64,000 nt of DNA from Juglans regia. Lineage: Eukaryota; Streptophyta; Magnoliopsida; Fagales; Juglandaceae. Position numbers and translations under genes: made by a program. The stretch lies in the NCBI RefSeq assembly GCF_001411555.2, contig NC_049901.1, positions 11,480,681 through 11,544,680 on the forward strand. Reading direction: 5' to 3'. Under the pieces are notes generated by a model. The model was given only the letters and a program-made list of their open reading frames with translations. It ran no database searches and was not told the DNA's origin. Numbering within the stretch: the first letter of the stretch is position 1; each line of letters begins with the position of its first letter. Shown in pieces: positions 54,123-64,000 of the stretch.

Positions 54123-54508
54123 TTTAACACACTGGATAGGTAGTGTTTAGATAACTAAAAAATATGAGAGAAAATGTAAAGAAAATTGTCAGATTCGAGA
54201 TTAACCTAACTTCCAAGAGAAAGAGATAGATATCAGAAATAAGAATATATTGTATTAAAGTTCTAGATGCCTCTTCAGAGCCAACTTGCTCAGTACATAT
54301 AACCCACGTATTGGGCTTGGGCTAACAGTAACAACAAGATAATAAGATTAGAATCTACAACTAGTTTATGCTACGGGCCTAAACTCACTACCTATTACAA
54401 TTCAAAGATCTAGTAACATAGTCTAAGGCCCTAACACACAAAGGTAAAAGTAGTAAAATGAAGGATAGTAATGGCTTGGATTGGGGCCACGTTACTCGGC
54501 TTGTTACA
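54123..54508 (-). repeat. 5' LTR of the retrotransposon
   Basis: 386 bp; the inner end has changed from CA to AA on the minus strand. See the whole element. Confidence 0.85.
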
Positions 54509-54981
54509 TTTTCTGCCCCCGCCCCCCAAAATTAATTTCAGCTCACACACTGCAAAGCGACAAGCAGCCCCATCGTCCAATTATATCCATTGAGATGGAT
54601 CGAAATGGGTGATGTGATACAATTTTGACGGTAGGATATTATCCAAGAGTGCACAATGCACATTACATTATCAGTCAAACCTTTTGATAGTTTGATAATG
54701 TAACGAGTCAATTTTGTTAATTTGGAGTGTAAGGCATACGACAACTGTAGGGTGAAAAAGTATATTTTTCCAAAATAAAAAGTTACCTGACAAAAATTAC
54801 CGTTCGTTAATATCAAGTAAGACTCTCCTGTGGAATGGTGTTGTATGCTCTGGAATTTATGCAGTCTCATGGCTGGTTCCAACGTATAACAAGAACTTAT
54901 TGCAAAACTCTGACATTTTACAAAAACTTTATTCTTCATGATGCACTAGGCCCCCTTTTCAGTGCGATATGCTGATGCCCC

Positions 54982-55214
54982 CATGGTTTGAATCGGCAGT
55001 AAATCTGGATCTTCTATGCAATGGATGCCACACCTCAGCGCCTCCAGCTCATACTAAAAGGATTGTGACATTTGGCTAAAGTTTTTTTTTTTTTTTTCAT
55101 GGTTTGAATCGGCAGTAAATCTGGATCTTCTATGCAATGGATGCCACACCTCAGCGCCTCCAGCTCATACTAAAAGGATTGTGACATTTGGCTAAAGTTT
55201 TTTTTTTTTTTTTT
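54982..55214 (+). repeat. 116-bp tandem duplication ending in T-runs
   Basis: 54,982-55,097 and 55,098-55,214 are essentially identical (CATGGTTTGAATCGGCAGTA at both starts), and each ends in a T-run of about 15-17. Confidence 0.9.
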
Positions 55215-55332
55215 TCTCTCTTAATCTTGTTGAGTAGGCTTGCATCCATGCATTTGCAATGTTTTTGATAAGTTAATATGCAAGTGGCAATAAGTATCCA
55301 TGCTTTTGCAAGTTCTAACGTAATTAATAAAA

Positions 55333-57075
55333 TCAAGAAAGGCCATCATCCTCGTCTTGAAGAAAAATACTGTCGATATAAGGCTGATATCCAGCATCCT
55401 TCATGTGATCTACCAACTTCCAAATCACTTCGTATATCTCTCCTATCTGACTATGTAACTTGTCTTTGGCCACAAATTCATGTCTTGCATTCCTCACCTC
55501 AATCCAACTATAAGCCACTTCTTTCTTCAAACCTCTCTCCTCCATGAGCCTTCTCACTCTATTGACATCAACCCATCTACCAGATGCAGCATAAATATTT
55601 GATAGCATAACATATCTTGCAGCATTGCTGGGTTCCAACTCAAACAGAGCTTCTGCAGCTCTTCTGGCAAGACCCAAATTCCCGTGGACTCGACAAGCGC
55701 CCAATACTGCACCCCACATCCCAACATGATCCGAGCCATTAGTCGCTTTCCCAATCAACTCCATTGCTACCTCGAGTCTATTTTTCCTCCCAAGCAAATC
55801 AATCAAGATTGCATGGTGCTCCGGTCTTGGACTTATGTCATAGTCCTTCTCCATCGAGTCAAGAATTTCAATTCCTTCAGATACTAGACCAGTATGGCTG
55901 CAGGCGGATAGCACCCCTAGAAATGTGACGGCATTTGGTTTTATCTCTGCTTCTATCATTCTCTGAAATAGAAGAAGTGACTTTTCCCCAAGCCCATTCT
56001 GAGAGAAACCAGTTATTACTGAATTCCAAGAGACAATGTCCTTTCCAGGCATCGATTCAAACAATGTTTCAGCCGATTTCATGTCTCCACACTTGCAATA
56101 CATGTCAATTAAAGCATTCAGCATAAACACATTAACAAAGTTGCTACTGGTGCTCCTTCGAATGATGTGCCCATGAATCTGTTTACCTTTTTCAGTGAGT
56201 GCTAAATCTGCAAAAGCACTTAAAACGGTAACAAAAGTATGAGCAACAGGCCAGATTCCTTCTTCCAGCATTTGCTGAAAAAGAATCAATGCTTCTCTCG
56301 CATGACCATTTTGAGTAAACCCAGATAGCAAAGCAGTCCAAGAGACAGTGTTCTTAACTGGCATTTCATTAAATACTCGACAAGCATCATTGAGTCTAGA
56401 CGCCCGAGAAAAAGCAACAATCATCGAAGTCCAAGACACAACATCCCTTACCGGCATTAGACTAAAAATAGAATATGACGTATTGGGTACACCACATTTT
56501 CCATAAGCATCAACTAAGGCATTATGAATAATAATGTTCAACTCTAAGCCTAAAACAATTGCTGCTCCGTGAACTTGGCCCAATAAAGCTAAAGCACCCA
56601 AGCAGGCACAAGCACCAACTACACTGACTAGAGTGAACTCATCCATGGTTAAACAATGATATTCCTTCTGCATGTCTAGAAAGAAATGAATAGATTCTTT
56701 GTGAAATCCATGATATGATAAACCAGATATCAACGAGTTATAACTAACAAGGTTTGGTCTTGGCATTTCATAAAACAGTTTATGAGCTTTACTAAATAGA
56801 CCTCTTCCAGAGTACACGGAGACCATGACGTTCCAAGAACGGGTAGTTTTGAAGGGAAGGTCATCAAAGGCCTTTTGGGCACTTTCTACGGAGTTGCATT
56901 TAGAGTACATGTCTATGAGAGCATTGATTGGGAAGGGGTTGAAGAAAAGTGCTGTTTTGATGAGGTGTGAGTGCAGGGCCATGCCCAGTTTTAGGTTCCT
57001 GGTTGTGGTGCATCTTGAAATGAGTGATGCGCAATGACCCACGGCTGAGACGATATCACTAGGAAGCATGAGCAA
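55333..57075 (-). CDS. PPR protein, PLS class with E domain, 580 aa
   Basis: Single exon, intact. Tandem pentatricopeptide repeats run from about residue 12 to 430, with the usual [44 protein letters not shown] and [20 protein letters not shown] signatures. The alternating P, L and S lengths mark the PLS subclass. After them comes an E/E+ region ([54 protein letters not shown]). There is no DYW deaminase domain. Proteins of this class bind organelle transcripts base-specifically and usually direct C-to-U editing, recruiting a DYW partner in trans. It lies head-to-head with the SLO2 gene, 1.2 kb apart. The exact orthologue was not identified and organelle targeting was not clear by eye. Confidence 0.9.
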   Translation of the reverse strand: MLMLPSDIVSAVGHCASLISRCTTTRNLKLGMALHSHLIKTALFFNPFPINALIDMYSKCNSVESAQKAFDDLPFKTTRSWNVMVSVYSGRGLFSKAHKLFYEMPRPNLVSYNSLISGLSYHGFHKESIHFFLDMQKEYHCLTMDEFTLVSVVGACACLGALALLGQVHGAAIVLGLELNIIIHNALVDAYGKCGVPNTSYSIFSLMPVRDVVSWTSMIVAFSRASRLNDACRVFNEMPVKNTVSWTALLSGFTQNGHAREALILFQQMLEEGIWPVAHTFVTVLSAFADLALTEKGKQIHGHIIRRSTSSNFVNVFMLNALIDMYCKCGDMKSAETLFESMPGKDIVSWNSVITGFSQNGLGEKSLLLFQRMIEAEIKPNAVTFLGVLSACSHTGLVSEGIEILDSMEKDYDISPRPEHHAILIDLLGRKNRLEVAMELIGKATNGSDHVGMWGAVLGACRVHGNLGLARRAAEALFELEPSNAARYVMLSNIYAASGRWVDVNRVRRLMEERGLKKEVAYSWIEVRNARHEFVAKDKLHSQIGEIYEVIWKLVDHMKDAGYQPYIDSIFLQDEDDGLS

Positions 57076-58313
57076 TGGCTATTTCAGTAGGTGGACGGAA
57101 CATGGAGAGGGGAAGTGAGAGAGAACATGACCGCTAATGTGGCGCCTGTCAGTGAAATAGTTCGCATCGAAGGGAGAGGACTGAGAAGATAAAACATGTG
57201 CGTACGATGCACTATTTTAATACGATGAGACAAGATAAGATTTTAGGGTATAAAATAATTTTAAATGAGTTAAAAAAATTATTATTTTTTAATATTATTA
57301 AAATTAAATTATTTATTATATTTTATATAAAAATTTTAAAAAATTATAATAATGAGATGAAATGAAATTATTTATAAATCTAAACAGGACTTAATGCAAT
57401 TATTATCTCTCGTTGAGCTAATCTGAATTCTGGAACAAGAGTGAGAATCTTTCCTAGTTTTAGAGGTTGATAAATTGATGCCAGAAAACAAAAACAAATT
57501 AAATTCCTGAATTTCATTTTTTTTTTTGAGAAGAATTAAAATCCTGAAATTTAGCCTGAAAATTACTAGTGCATTGGACCAACATCCATATTCCACGAGA
57601 CACTTTTGATAACCACTTGTGAAATTGACTGAAGTCTTTGCCATTGTAATGTTTAACGTAAACCCATCTTTTTATTTTTCTTTGGTACCAAACAATGAAT
57701 GGATTGAAATTACCTCAGATCTTCCAGATATCAAAGTTTTCTGGACAAAAATTAGAAAAAAAAATGAGAAAAAGGACGACTGTTTGGAATGATGGGATTA
57801 TTAATGAAGAATATATGTAAAATGAAAAATTATATTCATAAACTTCACACACTATATATTATTTTTTTTGTTATTTTTTTAATTTTTTTCTTATTAAATG
57901 TGTGATATATAGATGATGAGTAGAATAATTTAATTTTTTTAAAAAAAATAAAATAAAAACATTTAAAAATTTAAGAATAAAAATAATTATGATTTAAGGT
58001 GTGTGAAAATTATGAATAGCAAAGCTCGTGTAACATATACAGTGATTCATTTTTTTTTTTTTTTTTAAGAACAGGGCAAGGGAGGCATATTTCCAAACAT
58101 CTTTTGAGATATTTGAAGCATCCTAATTCTTAGGTAACCATAAAGCCAACGGCAATTCAAAATCTTTCGATACGTAAATGGAAGCTCAAGAGCCACACTT
58201 TCATTCATCTTATTCTTCTTCCTCTGTTTCTATTCTGATTTCATATTCTTTCGGAGCATCTACAAACCTCAACGAAACATGCCTTCGAACTTGTCTTCTC
58301 TAAAGATATTTGA
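57076..58313. other. Intergenic space between divergent PPR genes
   Basis: Holds an AT-rich MITE-like segment at about 57,208-57,391 (GATGAGACAAGAT at the left, GATGAAATGAAAT at the right) and T/A runs near 57,860 and 58,050. Promoters of both PPR genes should lie here; no convincing TATA box was fixed. Confidence 0.45.
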
Positions 58314-60428
58314 ATGGCTAGACATGGCTTGGTCAAGAACCTCGTGGTGGGCGACCTCTCTTTTTTCGACTCCTCTCCCTTCGCAAAGCTCTTGGACTCG
58401 TGCGTCAAATCGAGGTCGGCGGGTGACGTGCGCCGCATCCACGCCCGTATCATCAAAACCCAGTTTTCTTCTGAAATTTTTATCCAGAATAGGCTTATTG
58501 ATTCTTATGGAAAATGCGGTTGTTTGGAAGATGCGCGCAACTTGTTTGATCGAATGCTTGACAAGAACACTTTCAGTTGGAATTCAATTATAAATGCGTT
58601 AACTAGATCGGGTTACCTTGATGAGGCTTCGGAGGTCTTCTGGTCCATGCCTGATCCGGACCAGTGCTCGTGGAACTCAATGGTATCAGGTTTTGCACAA
58701 CATGATCGTTTTACAGAGGCTTTAGAGTATTTTGTTATGACGCATAGGGAGAATTTTGTACTTAGCGGATACTCGTTTGGCAGTGCTCTTAGTGCTTGTT
58801 CAGGCGTGACGGATTTGAAAATGGGTATTCAAATTCATGCTTTGGTTTCGAAGTCCCAGTACTCGTCCAATGTTTACGTGGGTTCTGCTCTTATCGACAT
58901 GTATTCTAAGTGTGGGAGCATGGCTTGTGCTCACAGGGTTTTTGATGGGATGGGTCAACGGAACATAGTTTCTTGGAATAGCTTGATCACATGCTATGAG
59001 CAAAATGGTCCGGCTAGTGAGGCTTTGGAAGTTTTTGCGAGGATGATGGCTTGTGGATTTGTACCAGATGAGGTCACTCTAGCTAGTGTGGTCAGTGCTT
59101 GTGCGAGTTTGTTAGCAATTAGAGAGGGTTTACAGATTCATGCCCGCGTTGTGAAATGCTTTGAGGATGACCTCATTTTGGGAAATGCACTGGTTGATAT
59201 GTATGCAAAATGTAGTAAAATTAATGATGCTAGAGGGGTTTTTGATAGGATGCCTATTAGGAGTGTGGTGTCTGAAACCTCCATGGTAAGTGGGTATGCA
59301 AGGGCATCAAGTGTGAAAGTTGCAAGGTTAATGTTTGCAAAAATGATGGAGCGGAATATAGTGTCTTGGAATTCACTTATTGCAGGGTATACACAGAGTG
59401 GGGAGAATGAAGAGGCTCTCAGACTCTTCCTCCTTCTAAAGAGGGAATCCATTTGGCCGACCCATTACACCTTTGGAAATCTACTCAATGCTTGTGCGAA
59501 TCTTGCTGAACTGCAATTGGGGAGACAGGCTCACTGTCATGTTTTGAAGCATGGATTTCTCTTTAAATCTGAAGAGGAGAGTGATATTTTTGTAGGAAAC
59601 TCTCTCATCGACATGTACATGAAATGTGGATCAATTGAAGATGCCAGCCGGGTATTCAAAAATATGGTGGAAAGGGATTATGTCTCTTGGAATGCTATGA
59701 TAGTGGGATATGCACAAAATGGTTATGGAGCTGAAGCTCTTCAACTTTTCCAGAAAATGCTGGCATCTGGAGAGAAACCAGACCATGTCACAATGATTGG
59801 TGTTTTGTGTGCTTGCAGTCATGCAGGGCTGGTTGAAGAGGGACGCCATTATTTCCACTCAATGACAACGGAACATAGTTTGACACCACTGAAGGACCAT
59901 TATACATGTATGGTTGATATACTTGGCCGAGCTGGATGCCTCGATGAAGCAAAGAGCTTAATAGACACAATGCCGATGCAGCCTGATGGTGTTGTCTGGG
60001 GATCTTTGCTTGCTGCTTGTAAGGTCCACAAGAACATAATGTTAGGGAAATTTGTTGCAGATAAGCTTTTAGAGATTGAGCCTTGGAACTCTGGACCCTA
60101 TGTTCTTCTCTCAAACATGTACGCTGAACTTGGAAAATGGAGGGATGTTAGGAAGGTAAGGAAGCTGATGAGGCGAGAGGGAGTTATCAAGCAGCCAGGT
60201 TGCAGTTGGATTAAACTCAAGAGTGATTTGCATGTTTTCATGGCTAAAGATAAAAAGCATCCTCAGAGAAAGGAGATCTATTCACTTCTGAAGATGCTCA
60301 TGGGACAGATGAAGAGAGCTGGTTATGTGCCCAATGCTGGTGATCATGAGGCCTATGATGGGCACAGTGAATCTGAATTAATCTTAGGTTACGAAACGGA
60401 TATGCCAGCAGATGCTGCTGTTGGTTGA
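58314..60428 (+). CDS. SLO2: SLO2-type PPR protein (mitochondrial RNA editing), 704 aa
   Basis: Single-exon PLS-class PPR protein matching Arabidopsis At2g13600 (SLO2) along its whole length. Recognised stretches include SSPFAKLLDSCVKSR (about residues 21-35), SWNSMVSGFAQHDR, IYSKC-type repeats, ETSMVSGYARASSVKVARLM, NALVDMYAKCSKINDAR, GEKPDHVTMIGVLCACSHAG and YVLLSNMYAELGKWRDVRKV. An E/E+ region (KQPGCSWIKLKSDLHVFMAK) follows. No DYW domain. SLO2 is known as a mitochondrial editing factor needed for normal complex I and growth; that role is taken from the family. The start at 58,314 aligns with the Arabidopsis N-terminus. The C-terminal 40 residues are not conserved. It is convergent with the ABCG5-type gene, as adjacent locus numbers in Arabidopsis would suggest. 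Confidence 0.9.
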   Translation: MARHGLVKNLVVGDLSFFDSSPFAKLLDSCVKSRSAGDVRRIHARIIKTQFSSEIFIQNRLIDSYGKCGCLEDARNLFDRMLDKNTFSWNSIINALTRSGYLDEASEVFWSMPDPDQCSWNSMVSGFAQHDRFTEALEYFVMTHRENFVLSGYSFGSALSACSGVTDLKMGIQIHALVSKSQYSSNVYVGSALIDMYSKCGSMACAHRVFDGMGQRNIVSWNSLITCYEQNGPASEALEVFARMMACGFVPDEVTLASVVSACASLLAIREGLQIHARVVKCFEDDLILGNALVDMYAKCSKINDARGVFDRMPIRSVVSETSMVSGYARASSVKVARLMFAKMMERNIVSWNSLIAGYTQSGENEEALRLFLLLKRESIWPTHYTFGNLLNACANLAELQLGRQAHCHVLKHGFLFKSEEESDIFVGNSLIDMYMKCGSIEDASRVFKNMVERDYVSWNAMIVGYAQNGYGAEALQLFQKMLASGEKPDHVTMIGVLCACSHAGLVEEGRHYFHSMTTEHSLTPLKDHYTCMVDILGRAGCLDEAKSLIDTMPMQPDGVVWGSLLAACKVHKNIMLGKFVADKLLEIEPWNSGPYVLLSNMYAELGKWRDVRKVRKLMRREGVIKQPGCSWIKLKSDLHVFMAKDKKHPQRKEIYSLLKMLMGQMKRAGYVPNAGDHEAYDGHSESELILGYETDMPADAAVG

Positions 60429-60795
60429 ATTCAAATGCTTTCTTCTCTTCAACCAACATCTGATAGATCTGTTCCTCAATTTTGCAGAACAAAAAAGGTT
60501 AGTAACAGTTATCAGTAGTTCTCATAATTGTTACACTTACGTGTCTTACCATTATACAACAAACCAAAATCCTCCCTTGCTATTCAGGACTATCCTGATC
60601 TTCCTTGAGGTTTTCGAAAATGTCACACTTCCCCTCGAGTTTCAATCTTGACCTTGATTTTTTTGTTGTCAAGGCAGTCTTAATGTAACCATGTCATTCT
60701 TCCACCATAAGTGATGGCTATTAATAAAACTTTTTTTTTTGGCCGATAAACAAAATTTTATTGAGCATGAAATAGATGAAGGCCCGAGTATGCTC

Positions 60796-60833
<38 letters not shown>

Positions 60834-61897
60834 TTTTTTTTAATGATAAGTAAGAGATAAATTTTATTGATACACATGAAATAGGTAATAGCCCGTGTAC
60901 ACAAGAGGTATACAAAAGAACACCTAGATACATTCTATGAACGGTAGATTAAAGACAGGCCCGAGTCTGCTCTTGATAAAACTATAGGCTACTGTTCTCT
61001 TCTTCTTCTTCTTCTAAAAAAAGACGTAATTCCCTCCAAACCATGAAGGAGGTTGGTCGGTATAATTTATCCTGTAATGAACTGTTATCACTTACATTCG
61101 CCGGGCCAATTCACAATATTGAGGGCAGAGCTCCAAGGCTTTGGTGGCATGCTCATCTGCAGTTGGTACGTAGTGCAATCGAGCCAATTGGGCCCAGTTT
61201 TATTGCTGTTAACTATGGCACATCATGGTATGATTCGACCGGCTGCTTAGATTAATAAATTAATTATGGTTTTAGACTACTTACGTGCCGCTAAGTTCTG
61301 CATTGTTTCATCTGTGCTACATTTACAATCACGTGTGCTCACACTGGTGATTACTGTGGCCAGTCAATTTACTCCACTTTACAGTTGCACATTGTTACAA
61401 AATGCTCCGAGGCCTCCTGTTATTAAGAAAATTAAGCATTCAGGGGCCTTGGAAAGATAAGTGGACCAATCCTTTAGAAACCTTGTTACCTGAACCATCA
61501 AGCTTGCCATAACCTCTTTCGACCAGTTTCTTGACATGTTCAGAACAAACCAGCACATTTTGTAGTGTCCAGCAAGCATATGTAACTGAGTAACAAACAG
61601 TAACCGTGAAGAGAAGAAAAAAAAAAGGAAGCTGGGATATCTTTGTGTGTGTTATGGCGAGAGAGAGAGAGAGTTAAAAATATGGAACACAACAACCAAC
61701 CTTCAGTTTTTTTCCAAAGCAAAAACAAAAAAAAAGAAAAGAAAGATATCTTGTCTGTACAACCTGGTGGCAGAAATGAAATTACACATCTTCTCTTTAT
61801 TTTTTATGGCTGTTCATCTTCGGGTGCTATTTTAAGTAAACACCAAGACATGTGAACGAACACAAACGAGGACAGAGAGAACTTTTCACCATGTTCA
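60429..61897. other. Intergenic space with LINE tails
   Basis: 60,730-60,795 and 60,828-60,945 begin with T-runs followed by GATAAACAAAATTTTATTGA or GATAAATTTTATTGATACAC and CCCGTGTACACAAG-like text. On the minus strand these are poly-A-ended 3' tails with AATAAA, typical of plant LINE transcripts. An (ATT)n run is at 60,800-60,832. The rest holds no gene. Confidence 0.55.
60799..60832 (+). repeat. (ATT)n microsatellite
   Basis: About eleven ATT units followed by a T-run, between two LINE tails. Confidence 0.85.
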
Positions 61898-63844
61898 TCA
61901 GACGAGGGCATCCTTGAGCCCTCTCTGAGAGCATCTACATCGAAGAATCACATAAGAACTAAACCTGTAAACCAATATGAAGCATACCATAACCATCAAA
62001 TTTCTCCACCTACTTTCCTCCCCACCATAGCCTTCTTCTCTAAGCACATCTTCACCACTCACCACACATTTCCCAAACATGTACTCCAGGCACTTTCCTG
62101 AGTTGGAGAACTCATTTATCAAAAACCCTTCAAACGGATACTTGAACAGCGATATGTAATGCATGAAAATCCAGTAACTTGGAATCCCATGTTTTGATAT
62201 GAAGTAACCTGAGAACAGAAAGAAGGACCCCATGACGCCTGCGATCACTGAATTCCCTACGATGAAATTCGGCACCAGAGCACTGAAACATACCACAACC
62301 GAATTTGCTGTATACAGAATTAGCCAAATTAACAACAAGAAGTGTAGAAAGGCCATGAAACTCTGATTGAGTCCAACAAGCCAGTATAATGGTACTGTGA
62401 ATATAAAGGATAGGATGAGCAGAAATGGCAAGTAAACAAGTCCATTGGCTATGGCATAGGATGAGACTCTGTAGCTTCCGCAGGATGTCTCCCTCATAAG
62501 AATCTCCCTCTCTTGCAAAAAGATTGGCAGAGCTTCTGTGGTGCATGATAACAGAAATGTCAAAATGAATGCGAATAGACCTACCCTTTCTTGGGCTCCA
62601 ACCAAGTCATCTTTGAGATTATAAAAGATCGAGCCAAGGACAAGCCCTGAGATCAGCATTTGAATCGTCCTACAAGCAAAGAGTTCCTTCGACCGAAAGA
62701 TGTTTTTGGAGAATCTATGAGTGAGAACTATGGTTTCTCGCAATCTAGAATTTGCAAAGTCGGGAGGGAAATCAATTCCAGTATTGATGATTTCTTCATC
62801 AATAACCTTGGATTGTTGAAAGAGCTGTTGTAGAGTAAAATTACCACTTGATCTACTCTCACCTAGATCGTCTCCTTTCTTTTGTTGCAGTGTTGATGGC
62901 AACTTTGGTAGCATTTTTTGTTGAACTGGTTGAAACTTTCGCTGCTGTTGAAGGGTTTCAATGGATTCAATGGCGAATTCAACGACATTGACATGAAGAG
63001 GAAGCTCTAGTCCCATCAGCCTTAAGTTCACGCCAAGCTGATCCACGGTGCCATGGTGCAAGACACAGCCATTAGCCAACAGTAGAATTGAATTGAACAA
63101 CTTTACAATCCGGTACCCAGGTTGGTGGATACTGAGGATTATGGTTCTGCCCCGGGTTTCAGCCATGGTCTTAAGCATGTCAAGGATTTGGAGCGCTGAT
63201 GTACTGTCGAGCCCTGAAGTTGGCTCATCAAGAATCAGCACTTTCGGATCATGTATTACGTCCACACCAATAGAAACGCGGCGTCTTTCTCCACCGGATA
63301 TCCCTCGAACCCTGTCGTCTCCGACACGAGCTCCAGCTACATGATTCAGGCCAAGCTCCTGAATCAATGACTTCACTCTGGATCTCAGCTCAGCTGCTGG
63401 AAGCCTTAACCTTAGCTTTGCGCTAAACATTAAGGTTTCTTCCACCGTAAGTAAGGGAAAGAGGGTATCCTTTTGAGTGACATAGCCTGAGATTTTCTTG
63501 AAATGAACTTTGTCTATGGGCTTTTGGTTCACAAAAATGGAGCCACTTTGTGGTGTGACTTTCCCTGCTAGGATTTCTAGCAGGGATGACTTTCCAGCTC
63601 CACTTGGACCCACAATGGCCAGAATCTCCCATGGTTTTGCGCTGCAGTTCACGCCTTTCAGGACTTGGCGCACCCTGGGGCATGGTTCTTCAACCTTGGC
63701 TTGTTCTTGATCTGGTTCTTGATCAACCTTCTGTTGATTCTCTTGTGGCCCTTTGCTGAAGATCTTAAAAGGGTGCTCTCTACTTTGTGTTTGAATCTGG
63801 TAGTTAATGCCTATTGCTTCAATCTCACACCCTTGTTTCTTCAT
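61898..63844 (-). CDS. ABCG5: ABCG half-transporter, ABCG5-type, 648 aa
   Basis: Single-exon, full-length half-size ABC transporter (nucleotide-binding domain then membrane domain). Walker A GPSGAGKSS at residues 79-87, Q-loop near 124, signature ISGGERRR at 182-189, Walker B VLILDEPTSGLDS at 202-214 and switch His240. A Gln/Glu-rich linker (about 295-340) follows, then six likely membrane spans from about 395 to 640, including GVMGSFFLFSGYFISKHGIP. The N-terminal KKQGCEIEAIGINY and the ending YRFSSYVILRCRCSQR match Arabidopsis ABCG5 (At2g13610). Half-transporters dimerise at the plasma membrane. ABCG5 has been linked to cuticle/lipid barrier formation, which I take from the family. ATP-binding residues are all present. 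A TC repeat lies in the leader just upstream. Confidence 0.93.
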   Translation of the reverse strand: MKKQGCEIEAIGINYQIQTQSREHPFKIFSKGPQENQQKVDQEPDQEQAKVEEPCPRVRQVLKGVNCSAKPWEILAIVGPSGAGKSSLLEILAGKVTPQSGSIFVNQKPIDKVHFKKISGYVTQKDTLFPLLTVEETLMFSAKLRLRLPAAELRSRVKSLIQELGLNHVAGARVGDDRVRGISGGERRRVSIGVDVIHDPKVLILDEPTSGLDSTSALQILDMLKTMAETRGRTIILSIHQPGYRIVKLFNSILLLANGCVLHHGTVDQLGVNLRLMGLELPLHVNVVEFAIESIETLQQQRKFQPVQQKMLPKLPSTLQQKKGDDLGESRSSGNFTLQQLFQQSKVIDEEIINTGIDFPPDFANSRLRETIVLTHRFSKNIFRSKELFACRTIQMLISGLVLGSIFYNLKDDLVGAQERVGLFAFILTFLLSCTTEALPIFLQEREILMRETSCGSYRVSSYAIANGLVYLPFLLILSFIFTVPLYWLVGLNQSFMAFLHFLLLIWLILYTANSVVVCFSALVPNFIVGNSVIAGVMGSFFLFSGYFISKHGIPSYWIFMHYISLFKYPFEGFLINEFSNSGKCLEYMFGKCVVSGEDVLREEGYGGEESRWRNLMVMVCFILVYRFSSYVILRCRCSQRGLKDALV

Positions 63845-63852
63845 TGAGGATG

Positions 63853-63858
<6 letters not shown>

Positions 63859-63890
<32 letters not shown>
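63859..63890 (-). repeat. (TC)n microsatellite in the ABCG5-type leader
   Basis: Read as GA on the coding strand, 14 bases upstream of the ATG; GA/CT tracts are common in plant 5' UTRs. A TTTATAAAC stretch near 63,969-63,977 may be the TATA box (minus strand GTTTATAAA). Confidence 0.7.
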
Positions 63891-63891
<1 letters not shown>

Positions 63892-64000
63892 TTACCTCAA
63901 AGCTTTGGCTTCTCTAGCACAGCCTGGTCTACTGCTAAAACAACTACTCCCAACTCATTTTCTTTCTTGTTTATAAACTTTATTTAATCCCTGGTTTTGG

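Larger units (their letters stand above)
51039..54508 (-). mobile_element. LTR retrotransposon, non-autonomous, TSD TTTTC
   Basis: Two direct LTRs: 51,039-51,429 (391 bp, TGTAACACAC to CTTGTTACA) and 54,123-54,508 (386 bp). The 5-bp target duplication TTTTC lies at 51,034-51,038 and 54,509-54,513. By hand count the LTRs differ at about 35 sites, near 9%, so the insertion is not recent. On the minus strand the primer site AGCAGTATCTAGAGCTAG follows the 54,123 LTR, and a purine-rich tract GAAAGGAACGGCAA precedes the 51,429 LTR, so the element reads right to left. The only pol trace is NLEDKVLERNGNVT next to the 3' LTR, resembling the C-terminal end of Ty3/gypsy polyproteins. A GATA-factor fragment fills part of the interior. 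Confidence 0.85.

Noticed and set aside
55684..56126. Plus-strand frames antisense to the 580-aa PPR gene
   Set aside because: Shadow frames of a clearly coding minus-strand gene.
60830..60945. Independent gene or SINE between SLO2 and ABCG5
   Set aside because: The text fits the reverse strand of LINE 3' tails with AATAAA and poly-A, not a gene, and no pol III boxes are visible.

Overview
This is plant nuclear DNA, most likely from a woody eudicot. The gene models are intron-poor or have canonical GT-AG splice sites. The intergenic DNA is AT-rich and full of nested LTR elements, Tourist-type MITEs and LINE tails. The protein matches (SLO2, ABCG5, CDC5, GATA factor) are all to flowering plants. 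The style of the MITEs and LTRs suggests Fagales, perhaps Juglandaceae, but that placement is an impression from memory and weak.

Layout. (1) 1-34,222 is an old, heavily interrupted tandem duplication. Unit 1 is about 1,151-17,782 and unit 2 about 17,783-34,222. The shared backbone is a long LTR (TG...CA, flanked by GATTT) plus its right flank. Unit 1 carries a PIF/Harbinger-like element with an intact two-exon ORF1 (2,590-6,346), a 59-aa small-protein gene (10,531-10,710), a 93-aa membrane-protein gene (13,842-14,123) and a 652-bp near-identical direct repeat. Unit 2 carries a decayed Ty1/copia element (about 25,040-28,240, minus). (2) 34,541-34,726 encodes a 61-aa paralogue of the 59-aa protein. 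(3) 37,220-42,940 (minus) is a CDC5-type spliceosomal MYB pseudogene. (4) 43,000-47,200 is low-complexity and retroposon-rich. (5) 47,942-48,955 (minus) is a two-exon gene for a 299-aa protein of unknown function. (6) 51,039-54,508 is an LTR retrotransposon with target-site duplication (TSD) that carries a GATA-factor gene fragment and is itself hit by a 172-bp solo LTR. (7) 55,333-63,844 is the gene-dense end: a 580-aa PPR protein (minus), a 704-aa PPR protein matching SLO2 (plus) and a 648-aa ABCG half-transporter matching ABCG5 (minus).

Functionally the intact genes are largely independent: two organelle RNA-processing PPR proteins, one membrane lipid-type exporter, and several small or unknown proteins. 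The SLO2-ABCG5 adjacency mirrors the neighbouring Arabidopsis locus numbers At2g13600/At2g13610, so that end is probably conserved ancestral gene order. The first 34 kb is a record of repeated insertion and duplication, whose order can partly be read from empty sites and TSDs. All alignments were made by eye. No tRNA, rRNA or CRISPR was seen.
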